Source: an uncultured Clostridia bacterium
GTDB taxonomy: Bacteria > Bacillota > Clostridia > Oscillospirales > Acutalibacteraceae
Assembly: GCA_947631835.1 (NCBI GenBank)
Contig: CANRMW010000004.1
Span: forward strand, 1-35,964
Length of the DNA stretch: 35,964 nucleotides
Reading direction: 5' to 3'
Positions 18,417 to 26,340 of this stretch are shown piece after piece (within the stretch, counting starts at the first letter, position 1; each line of letters begins with the position of its first letter). The position numbers were made by a program, and so were the translations under genes. The notes under the pieces are model-generated. The model was not told the origin of the DNA. It was given only the letters and a program-made list of their open reading frames with translations, and ran no database searches.

Positions 18417-20450
18417 ATGGATCTCTATGTTTCCTGCACTGCGCCGCGCGGCGGCGACGGCACAAAGCAGAAGCCCTTCCTGACGATCGGCGAGGCGGCC
18501 GCCCTCGCGAAGGCCGGGGACAGGGTCTTCGTCGCGCCCGGCGTGTACCGCGAATGGGTCGATCCGCAAAACGGCGGCACGCCGGAGGCGAGGATCGAGT
18601 ACATCTCGGAGGAGCCGCTCGGCGCGGTCATCTCCGGCGCGGAGCCCGTGAAGACATGGGCGCCGCTCGGGGACGGCGTGTGGACGGCGCGCGTCTCGAA
18701 CGGCATCTTTTCCGACCGCAACCCATACACGACGCGCGTCTCCGGCGACTGGTTCATGGCGGAGATGGTCGCGCACACCGGCGACGTGTACTTAAACGGC
18801 AAATCGCTCTACGAGGTGACGGACCTCGAGGCGGTAAAGCACCCCGTGCGCAACGAAGTTTCCTGGGACCCGGATTTTTCGGTCTATACATGGTATGCCG
18901 AACAGGACCCGGAGAAAAACGAGACGGTCTTCTGGACGAACTTCGGGGAGAAGGACCCGAACGCGGAGAACGTGGAGATCTCCGCGCGCGCCGCGTGCTT
19001 CTACCCGAAGAAGGAGGGCGTCGGCTGGATCACGCTCTCCGGCTTCACGGTCTGCATGGCCGCGACCCAGTGGGCGCCGCCGACGGCGTATCAGGAGGGC
19101 ATGATCGGCCCGCACTGGTCGAAGGGCTGGATCATCGAGGACTGCGAGATCTATGAGTCAAAATGCAGCGGCATTTCGCTGGGCAAATATCTCCAGCCGG
19201 AAAACGAGAACAAGTGGCTGCGCTGGAAGTATAAGGACGGCACGCAGACCGAGCGCGAGTGCATTTTGCAGGCGCAGCGCGAGGGCTGGACGAAGGAGCG
19301 CATCGGCTCGCACACCGTTCGCCGCTGCCACATCCACGACTGCGGGCAGACCGGCATCGTCGGGCACCTCGGCGGCGTGTTCTCCGTGATCGAGGACAAC
19401 CACATCCACCACATCAACAACAAGCAGAACCTCGCGGGCGCGGAGATCGGCGGCATCAAGATGCACGCCGCGATCGACGTCGTGATCCGCCGGAACCACT
19501 TCCACCACTGCACGCGCGGGCTGTGGCTCGACTGGCAGGCACAGGGTACGCGCGTCACGCAGAACCTGTTCCACGACAACACGAAGCCGAACCTCGCGCC
19601 CGACGCGCCGATCGACGGGACGATCATGCAGGGCATGGGCGAGGACATCTTTGTGGAGGTTTCCCATGGCCCGACGCTGATCGACAACAACCTCCTGCTC
19701 TCCGCCCGGGCGCTCAAGCTCGCGACGCAGGGCGTCGCCGTCGTGCACAACCTCGTCGCGGGCGGCATCGCGGCGGCCGGCATCGGCACGGACAACGGCG
19801 CGAAGACGCTCTCCTCCCCGCGCTATACGCCCTACCACGTCCCGCACCGCACGGAGGTCGCGGGCTTCATGACGTTCCTCCACGGCGATATGCGGTTTAT
19901 GAACAACATTTTCCTCCAGCAGCCGATGCACCCGGCGCTCAAAGCCCTGATGGAGGGCATGCGCGCGGGCGGCAAAAACGGCTGGGACGACGGAAACATC
20001 GAGGTCGGCACGTTCCCCTACGACGGCTACCCCGCCGCCGCGGAATGGGAGAAGGAGTTCGAGGGCTACTGCGGCATGGGCAGCGCGCCGAGCGACCGCT
20101 ATTATATGCACCTGCCCGTGTGGACAAACGGCAACGTCTTCGCAAACGGCGCAAAGCCGTGGGAGAAGGAGACGAACTTCGCCGAGATCGACGGCGTGAC
20201 GCTCTCGCTCACCGAAAAGGACGGCGCGGTCGTCCTCGAGACGAATCTCTGGGACAAGCTCCCGGCGCTCGAAACCGCCACCGTTTCGACGGAAACGCTC
20301 GGCATGGCATTTGAGCCGGAGCAGAAGTTTGAGAACCCGGACGGCACGCCCATCGTCTTTGACCGGGACTACTTCGGCGCGCGCCGCGGGCTGCATCCCC
20401 TTCCCGGGCCGTTCGCCTGCGCGAAGGAAGCGGAGAAGGTCCTTTTCTAA
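18417..20450 (+). CDS. Right-handed parallel beta-helix protein, GH120-like beta-xylosidase
   Basis: MDLYVSCTAPRGGDGTKQKPFLTIGEAAALAKAGDRVFVAPGVYREWV...TQWAPPTAYQEGMIGPHWSKGWIIEDCEIYESKCSGISLGK...RGLWLDWQAQGTRVTQNLFHDN...FVEVSHGPTLIDNN: resembles Thermoanaerobacterium XylC-type GH120 from memory. Adjacent to xylB. Confidence 0.8.
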   Translation: MDLYVSCTAPRGGDGTKQKPFLTIGEAAALAKAGDRVFVAPGVYREWVDPQNGGTPEARIEYISEEPLGAVISGAEPVKTWAPLGDGVWTARVSNGIFSDRNPYTTRVSGDWFMAEMVAHTGDVYLNGKSLYEVTDLEAVKHPVRNEVSWDPDFSVYTWYAEQDPEKNETVFWTNFGEKDPNAENVEISARAACFYPKKEGVGWITLSGFTVCMAATQWAPPTAYQEGMIGPHWSKGWIIEDCEIYESKCSGISLGKYLQPENENKWLRWKYKDGTQTERECILQAQREGWTKERIGSHTVRRCHIHDCGQTGIVGHLGGVFSVIEDNHIHHINNKQNLAGAEIGGIKMHAAIDVVIRRNHFHHCTRGLWLDWQAQGTRVTQNLFHDNTKPNLAPDAPIDGTIMQGMGEDIFVEVSHGPTLIDNNLLLSARALKLATQGVAVVHNLVAGGIAAAGIGTDNGAKTLSSPRYTPYHVPHRTEVAGFMTFLHGDMRFMNNIFLQQPMHPALKALMEGMRAGGKNGWDDGNIEVGTFPYDGYPAAAEWEKEFEGYCGMGSAPSDRYYMHLPVWTNGNVFANGAKPWEKETNFAEIDGVTLSLTEKDGAVVLETNLWDKLPALETATVSTETLGMAFEPEQKFENPDGTPIVFDRDYFGARRGLHPLPGPFACAKEAEKVLF

Positions 20451-20475
20451 ATCCCCTCCCTCTTTTGCGTCATCG

Positions 20476-20514
20476 CGCGGGGCCGCCCACTTTCGCGGCC
20501 CCGCTTCCTTTTCT
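20476..20514 (+). terminator. Rho-independent terminator after the GH120-like gene
   Basis: gcgcggggccgcccactttcgcggccccgcttccttttc. Confidence 0.65.
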
Positions 20515-20624
20515 ATGCGCGAGAGGGGCAAAGGCGGAAAAAAGCCTTGACAACTCCGCCGAAATGCCGCAAAATAGAACTATACCATATTTATTCCGCA
20601 AAGCGCGGGGAAGGAGCGAATTGT

Positions 20625-22148
20625 ATGGATTATCTGATCGGGGTGGATCTCGGGACTTCCGGGACAAAAACCGTTTTGTTTGACACGGCCGGCGCGGTCG
20701 TCGCGTCCAAGACCGTGGAATATCCGCTGTATCAGGAGCGGAACGGCTGGGCGGAGCAGGACCCGCTCGACTGGTGGAACGCGGCCGCCGAGACCATCCG
20801 CGCGGTCGTTTCGGAGAGCGGCGTCGATCCCGCTTCGATCCGCGGCCTCGGCATCTCCGGGCAGATGCACGGCCTCGTGATGCTCGACGGCGAAGGGAAC
20901 GTGCTGCGCCGGTCCATCATCTGGTGCGACCAGCGCACCGCGAAGGAATGCGACGAGATCACGGCGCGCGTCGGCAAGGAGCGGCTGATCGAGATCACGG
21001 CGAACCCGGCGCTCACGGGCTTCACCGCCTCGAAGATCCTCTGGGTGCGCAACAACGAGCCGGAGACCTACGCGAAGTGCGCGCACATCCTCCTGCCGAA
21101 GGACTATGTCCGCTATATGCTGACCGGCGATTTCGCGACGGAAGTCTCCGACGCTTCCGGGATGCAGCTGCTCGACGTGCCGCACCGCTGCTGGAGCGCG
21201 GAAGTCCTCGAAAAGCTGGAGATCGACCCGGCGCTCCTGCCGAAGGTCTACGAATCCCCCGAGGTGACGGGCGTCATCTCCGAAGCGGCGGCGAAGCGCA
21301 CGGGGCTCCTTCCGGGCACGCCGGTGGTCGGCGGCGCGGGCGACAACGCGGCGGCGGCGGTCGGCACGGGCGTCGTCACGGACGGCACGGCCTTCACGAC
21401 GATCGGCACCTCCGGCGTCGTCTTCGCGCACACGAGCGACATCTCCATCGACCCGAAGGGCCGCGTGCACACGTTCTGCTGCGCTGTCCCGGGCGCGTGG
21501 CACGTCATGGGCGTGACGCAGGGCGCGGGGCTCTCGCTCAAATGGTTCCGCGACAACTTCTGCGGCGCGGAAAAGGAGACCGCCGCCTCGATGGACGTGG
21601 ATCCGTACTATTTAATGGATAAGGAGGCCGAGCAGGTCCCGATCGGCTGCAACCGCCTGCTCTATCTGCCGTACCTGATGGGCGAGCGCACGCCGCACCT
21701 CGACCCGGACTGCCGGGGCGCGTTCATTGGCCTTTCGGCCATGCACACGAAGCGCGACCTGCTCCGCGCCGTGATGGAGGGCGTGACGTTCTCCCAGCGG
21801 GACAGCCTCGAAGTCCTGCGCGGCATGGGCGTCTTGGTGGACACCATGCTCGCGTGCGGCGGCGGCGGCACCTCGAAGCTCTGGCGGCAAATGCTGGCGG
21901 ACACCTTCGCCTGCCCGGTCCGCACCGTGGCCTCGAAGGAAGGCCCGGCGCTCGGCGTCGCGATCCTCGCGGGCGTCGGCGCGGGGATCTACCCGAGCGT
22001 GGAGGAGGGCTGCCGGCGGGTCATCCGGCTGAACGACTCGCAGCCGCCGATCGAAGAAAACGTCCCCGTCTATGAAAAATATTACCGGCTCTATACCCGG
22101 CTCTATCCGGCGCTGAAGGACCAGTACAAGGCGCTCGCCGCCCTGTGA
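20625..22148 (+). CDS. xylB: Xylulokinase
   Basis: MDYLIGVDLGTSGTKTVLFDTAGAVVASKTVEYPLYQERNGWAEQDPLDWWNAA...GISGQMHGLVMLD...IIWCDQRTAKECDEI: FGGY xylulokinase motifs. Confidence 0.95.
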   Translation: MDYLIGVDLGTSGTKTVLFDTAGAVVASKTVEYPLYQERNGWAEQDPLDWWNAAAETIRAVVSESGVDPASIRGLGISGQMHGLVMLDGEGNVLRRSIIWCDQRTAKECDEITARVGKERLIEITANPALTGFTASKILWVRNNEPETYAKCAHILLPKDYVRYMLTGDFATEVSDASGMQLLDVPHRCWSAEVLEKLEIDPALLPKVYESPEVTGVISEAAAKRTGLLPGTPVVGGAGDNAAAAVGTGVVTDGTAFTTIGTSGVVFAHTSDISIDPKGRVHTFCCAVPGAWHVMGVTQGAGLSLKWFRDNFCGAEKETAASMDVDPYYLMDKEAEQVPIGCNRLLYLPYLMGERTPHLDPDCRGAFIGLSAMHTKRDLLRAVMEGVTFSQRDSLEVLRGMGVLVDTMLACGGGGTSKLWRQMLADTFACPVRTVASKEGPALGVAILAGVGAGIYPSVEEGCRRVIRLNDSQPPIEENVPVYEKYYRLYTRLYPALKDQYKALAAL

Positions 22149-23194
22149 GCGCGGAAAAAACGCTCGCCGCGCTTTCGGCGCATCTCGCGGCGCACCCGGC
22201 CGCGACGGCGCAGGACGCGGCAAAGTTCCTCTATCAGGCGCTCTACGGGCCGGGACACATGATCGAAAGCGAAGCGCGCGCGGAAAGCTGGCTGCGCCGG
22301 GAGGCGGAAAGCCTTCCGGCGGGGCGCGCCGCCCCGCTTTTCGAGCCGCTTTCGGAGGAGTACACGCGGATGGACCTCGCCGCGCTGGAGCAGATCACGC
22401 CGCAGACCGCGGCGCGAATGTTCTGCGCCTCCGCGGAGCCGGAGCCGAAGGAAAAGACCGCGCTCGCGGCGCTGCTGCAAACGGCGCTCGCGCGCGGGCT
22501 GCTCCCCGGCGAAGACGCGGCGGGATGGACCGCGCGGTACACGGCGGCGGGCTGCCCCGCCACGCACCACAGCGAAGCGTACCGCGCCGCGTACCTCCCC
22601 GCCTACCGCGTCGTGCGCACGGAGTTTGTCCGATTCTTCCCGCTCTTTGCCGCCGTGGACCGGCTGCTTTCGGGCGGCGCGCCCGTCTGTGCCGCGATCG
22701 ACGGCATGTGCGGCAGCGGCAAAACGACGCTCGCCGCCCTCCTTTCGAAGGTCTACGACTGCGCCGTCTTCCACGCGGACGATTTCTTCCTCCCGCCCGA
22801 ACTGCGCACGCCGGAGCGCTATGCGGCGCCCGGCGGCAACATCCACTGGGAGCGTCTTCTCCGCGAGGTCCTCGTCCCGCTGAGCGCCGGCGCGCCGGTC
22901 GTTTACCGCCCCTTCGACTGCGGCGCGATGGCGCTCGCGCCAACGGCCGTGCGGGTCGAGCCGAAGCCGCTCTCCGTCGTGGAGGGGTCGTATTCGCTCC
23001 ACCCGAAGCTGCGCTGCGCGTATGACCTGACGGTCTTCCTCAAGACGGACAGGGCGGAGCAAGAGGCGCGCATCCTGCGGCGAAACGGCCCGGAAAGCCT
23101 CAGGATGTTTCGGGAAAAATGGATCCCGCTGGAAGATCTCTACTTCTCCGCCTGCGGCGTGGAAGCGCAGAGCGACCTCGTTTTCGAGACGTAA
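22145..23194 (+). CDS. Uridine-kinase-like P-loop protein with an N-terminal extra domain
   Basis: C-terminal half VCAAIDGMCGSGKTTLAALLSKVYDCAVFHADDFFLPPELRTPER (Walker A and uridine-kinase-like DDFF). N-terminal half KFLYQALYGPGHMIESEARAESWLRRE is a separate domain. GTG start overlaps the xylB stop. Confidence 0.75.
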   Translation: MSAEKTLAALSAHLAAHPAATAQDAAKFLYQALYGPGHMIESEARAESWLRREAESLPAGRAAPLFEPLSEEYTRMDLAALEQITPQTAARMFCASAEPEPKEKTALAALLQTALARGLLPGEDAAGWTARYTAAGCPATHHSEAYRAAYLPAYRVVRTEFVRFFPLFAAVDRLLSGGAPVCAAIDGMCGSGKTTLAALLSKVYDCAVFHADDFFLPPELRTPERYAAPGGNIHWERLLREVLVPLSAGAPVVYRPFDCGAMALAPTAVRVEPKPLSVVEGSYSLHPKLRCAYDLTVFLKTDRAEQEARILRRNGPESLRMFREKWIPLEDLYFSACGVEAQSDLVFET

Positions 23195-23295
23195 ACGGCG
23201 GGCGGAACGCGGCGATCAATTCGACCGTTTTTGGGGAGAAAGGGCACGAAAAAACGGCGAAAGCGCCGAATCTGCAAAAAACCGGAAAAAACCGC

Positions 23296-23324
23296 TTGCA
23301 AAACGGGGAGACCTGTGATAGAAT
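23296..23324 (+). promoter_or_regulatory. Promoter for the orphan 5S rRNA
   Basis: TTGCAA-N17-TAGAAT with an extended -10 TGATAGAAT. Confidence 0.7.
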
Positions 23325-23375
23325 CATCATGTCGCCGGAATACCGACGGCAGTTCCCGGCAAAGACCGGGAAAGA

Positions 23376-23490
23376 GTTGGTGTTGATTACGACGAGGGTC
23401 CACCTGTTCCCATCCCGAACACAGAAGTTAAGCTCGTTCGTGCCGAAGATACTTGGCTGGCGACGGCCCGGGACAATAGGTAATGCCAAC
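23376..23490 (+). rRNA. rrf: 5S ribosomal RNA
   Basis: gttggtgttgattacgacgagggtccacctgttcccatcccgaacacagaagttaagctcgt...aataggtaatgccaac: conserved CCCATCCCGAACACAGAAGTTAAGC core, terminal stem gttggtgtt/aatgccaac. Confidence 0.95.
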
Positions 23491-23496
23491 ACGGAA

Positions 23497-23528
23497 AAAC
23501 GGTCATCCAAGCGATGATCGTTTTTTTG
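23497..23528 (+). terminator. Rho-independent terminator after the 5S rRNA
   Basis: cggtcatccaagcgatgatcgttttttt: 8-bp stem plus T7. Confidence 0.85.
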
Positions 23529-23573
23529 TGTCCGGTCCGCTGTTCAAAAGGCTCCGAAAGCGAGGCGGTTCCC

Positions 23574-24284
23574 ATGCAGGAGCTCTCCGGCCGCGTGCGC
23601 GCGGCGGTCCAAAAGTACGGTATGATCGCGCCGGGCAGCCGCGTGGCCGTCGGCGTCTCCGGCGGAAAGGATTCCCTTTTCCTCCTCACCGCGCTCGCCG
23701 AGCTGCGCCGGTATTATCCGCAGCCGTTCGAGCTCGTCGCGGTCACGGCAGACCCGTGCTTCGGCGGCGCGGAGACGGATTTTTCCGGCGTCGCCGCCCT
23801 CTGCGCATCGCTCGGCGTGCCGTATCACATCCGCCGCACGGAGCTCGGGAAGATCGTCTTTGAGGACCGCCGGGAGGAGAACCCCTGCGCGCTCTGCGCG
23901 CGGATGCGGCGCGGCATCCTGCACAAGCTCTGCGGAGAGCTCGGCTGCACGCACCTCGCCCTCGGCCATCATATCGACGACGCGGCCCAGACGGTCCTGA
24001 TGAACCTGCTCTACGGCGGCCGCTTCGGCTGCTTTTCCCCGAAAAGCTACCTCTCCCGCCGGGGGCTCTGGCTCATCCGCCCGCTCATCTTCTGCCCGGA
24101 ATCGGAGATCCGCCGCGCGGCCGCGCGCCTCGACCTGCCCGTCGTGAAGAGCGGCTGCCCCGCCGACGGCCACACCGCCCGCCGCGCCGCCGCCGACCGC
24201 ATCGCCGCCCTCGAAAAGGATTTCCCCGACCTCACCGCGAAGCTCGTCGGCGCCCTCCAGCGCTCCCACACAGACAACTGGTAA
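23574..24284 (+). CDS. TtcA-like tRNA 2-thiocytidine biosynthesis protein (PP-loop ATPase)
   Basis: MQELSGRVRAAVQKYGMIAPGSRVAVGVSGGKDSLFLLTAL...NPCALCARMRRGILHKLCGELGCTHLALGHHIDDAAQTVLMNLLYGGRF: SGGKDS PP-loop, CxxC, GHHxDD. Confidence 0.88.
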   Translation: MQELSGRVRAAVQKYGMIAPGSRVAVGVSGGKDSLFLLTALAELRRYYPQPFELVAVTADPCFGGAETDFSGVAALCASLGVPYHIRRTELGKIVFEDRREENPCALCARMRRGILHKLCGELGCTHLALGHHIDDAAQTVLMNLLYGGRFGCFSPKSYLSRRGLWLIRPLIFCPESEIRRAAARLDLPVVKSGCPADGHTARRAAADRIAALEKDFPDLTAKLVGALQRSHTDNW

Positions 24285-24289
24285 CCTCC

Positions 24290-25200
24290 TTTTCTTAAAA
24301 GAAAAGCGGCCAAAGGCCGATTCGTCGCGGTGGTCGTTCGCTCCGCGAACTTCGCCTGTGCACCTGGGAAACTTTCCCCCGCGCTGTGATCCGGCTCCGT
24401 TTGGTCAGCCCGCTCCCGTCCTCCGCGAACCAAAATAGGGCAAACGTCAAAAGTTTCGCCCGCCTTTCCAAAGGCCGCAGGGGTCGAGGGGGCAAAGCCC
24501 CTTGGGCGCGGCTCGCAAGCCGCGAAATCCTTTTCGTTCATAAGCGCAGGAAGGTCGGCGAAATCAGCCCGGTGGGCTGTTTCGCCGCAGGGAACCCTCG
24601 CCGGGGGTTCCCTTTCGGGCGTTTCCGCCCCGGCCAAAGGCCGTTTTGTCGCGTTGGGCGTTCGCTCCGCGAACTTCGCCAGCATTTTCGGGAAGCGTTG
24701 CCCCGCGTCATAAACCGGACTGGTTCGGTAAATTCGCTCCCGTCCTCCGCGAACCAGCGCAGCGCGAACGGCAAAAGTTTCGCCCGCCTTTTCAAAGGCG
24801 GTAGGGCTCCAAGGGGCAAAGCCCCTTGGGCGCGGCTCGCAAGCCGCGAAACCCTTATCCTCCATAAGCGCAGGAGGGTCGGCGAAATCAGCCCGGTGGG
24901 CTGTTTCGCCGTAGGGAACCCTCGCCGGGGGTTCCCTTTCGAGCGTCTCCGCCCCGGCCAAAGGCCGATTCGTCGCGACGGTCGTTCGCTCCGCGAACTT
25001 TGCCTGTGCATCTGGGAAACTTTCCCCCGCGCCAGAGGCAAAACCTCTTTCGTCGCGTTGGTCGCGTGTGCGTGAACGCACGACGCTTCGCCGGAATTTC
25101 CAGTGTGCTTTCCCCCGCGCTATGACCCGACTCCGTTTGGTCAGCCCGCCTCCGCTCTCTTCGAGCCAGAGTAGGGCAAACGAAACGGGCTCCGCCCCTC
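24290..25200. repeat. Array of hairpin-dense intergenic repeats with a 324-bp period
   Basis: gttcgctccgcgaac at 24336, 24660 and 24984 (exactly 324 bp apart). Two full units, a third partial unit and a diverged partial copy to about 25180. Units contain many short perfect palindromes (GGCCAAAGGCC, GGGGCAAAGCCCC, GCGGCTCGCAAGCCGC, GGCGAAATCAGCCCGGTGGGCTGTTTCGCC, GGGAACCCTCGCCGGGGGTTCCC). Confidence 0.9.
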
Positions 25201-25242
25201 GGCAGCATGAAAGCAAAATTTCAATTTATCATGCTAAAGGTG

Positions 25243-25271
25243 TTGACAGCGCATGCATTTTGCCTTATAAT
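25243..25271 (+). promoter_or_regulatory. Consensus sigmaA promoter for potABCD
   Basis: TTGACA-N17-TATAAT, perfect consensus hexamers. Confidence 0.85.
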
Positions 25272-25371
25272 CGTATCCAAACGAATCCTACACCGTTTTG
25301 GTAGAGAATCACAAACCGCCGAGACGGGACGCAATAAAAAATCTCCGAAAGCGAGGAATCAACCCCGGAAA

Positions 25372-26340
25372 ATGGACGCAATTTTGGAGCTTTCCGACAT
25401 CCACAAATCCTTTGGCGCGACCAAGGTTTTGAACGGCATCGATCTCGTCGCAGAGCGCGGCGAGTTCATCACGCTGCTGGGCTCCTCCGGCTGCGGCAAA
25501 ACGACGACGCTCCGGATCATCTCTGGCCTCGAGACCCCGGACAGCGGCCGCGTGATCCTGGAGGGCGTGGACGTCACCGACGCCGAGCCGAACAAGCGCG
25601 GCGTACACACGGTCTTCCAGAGCTACGCGCTTTTCCCGCACATGAACGTGGAATCGAACATCGGGTACAGCCTGCGGCTGAAGGGCATGAAGCGGGCGGA
25701 GATCAAGGCGAAGGTCAAGGAGATGCTGGAGCTCGTGCAGCTCCCGGGCTTTGAGGGCAGGATGCCCGGCGAGCTTTCCGGCGGGCAGCGGCAGCGCGTC
25801 GCGATCGCCCGGAGCGTCGTGGATTCCCCGCGCGTGCTCCTTCTCGACGAGCCGCTCGGCGCGCTCGATCTGCAGCTTCGCCGCGCGATGCAGGTGGAGC
25901 TCAAGCGTCTGCAGAAAAAGCTGGGCATCACGTTCATCTATATCACGCACGACCAGGAGGAGGCCCTCAATATGTCGGACCGCATCGCCGTCATGCGCAA
26001 TGGCCTTTTCGAGCAGGTCGGCACGCCCGGCGACGTCTATGACCGGCCGAAGACCGCTTACGTCGCGCGGTTCGTGGGCTCCGCGAACATCATCGTGCGC
26101 GGCGGGAAGACACTCGCCGTGCGCAGCGAATATCTCGAACTCGAAAAGGACGCCGCAGGGTATATGCCGGGCGTCGTGAAGGAAAAATCGTTCTCCGGCG
26201 GGATGCTCCGCATTGCGGTCGAGACCGAAGCCGGCGAGCTCGTCGCGAGCCGCCACGGCATCGATTCTCCGCTCGCCCCGGGCGACGCGGTGGGCGTTTC
26301 GTGGGAACCGCAGAACGCCGTGGAGGTGGAGCCGGAATGA
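25372..26340 (+). CDS. potA: Spermidine/putrescine ABC transporter ATP-binding protein
   Basis: MDAILELSDIHKSFGATKVLNGIDLVAERGEFITLLGSSGCGKTTTLRIISGLETPDSG...LSGGQRQRVAIARSVVDSPRVLLLDEPLGALDLQLRR; followed by PotB, PotC and PotD. Confidence 0.93.
   Translation: MDAILELSDIHKSFGATKVLNGIDLVAERGEFITLLGSSGCGKTTTLRIISGLETPDSGRVILEGVDVTDAEPNKRGVHTVFQSYALFPHMNVESNIGYSLRLKGMKRAEIKAKVKEMLELVQLPGFEGRMPGELSGGQRQRVAIARSVVDSPRVLLLDEPLGALDLQLRRAMQVELKRLQKKLGITFIYITHDQEEALNMSDRIAVMRNGLFEQVGTPGDVYDRPKTAYVARFVGSANIIVRGGKTLAVRSEYLELEKDAAGYMPGVVKEKSFSGGMLRIAVETEAGELVASRHGIDSPLAPGDAVGVSWEPQNAVEVEPE

Noticed and set aside
23119-23517. 132-aa plus-strand ORF over the 5S rRNA
   Set aside because: Overlaps the uridine-kinase-like gene end and the 5S gene; translation is of rRNA sequence.
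24290-25200. CRISPR array hypothesis for the repeat region
   Set aside because: Unit is 324 bp with sequence similarity throughout; there is no short repeat/unique spacer pattern and no cas genes.
24290-25200. Degenerate transposase/IS element hypothesis for the repeat region
   Set aside because: No transposase motifs in any frame and no clear terminal inverted repeats bounding the array; a non-autonomous element remains possible.
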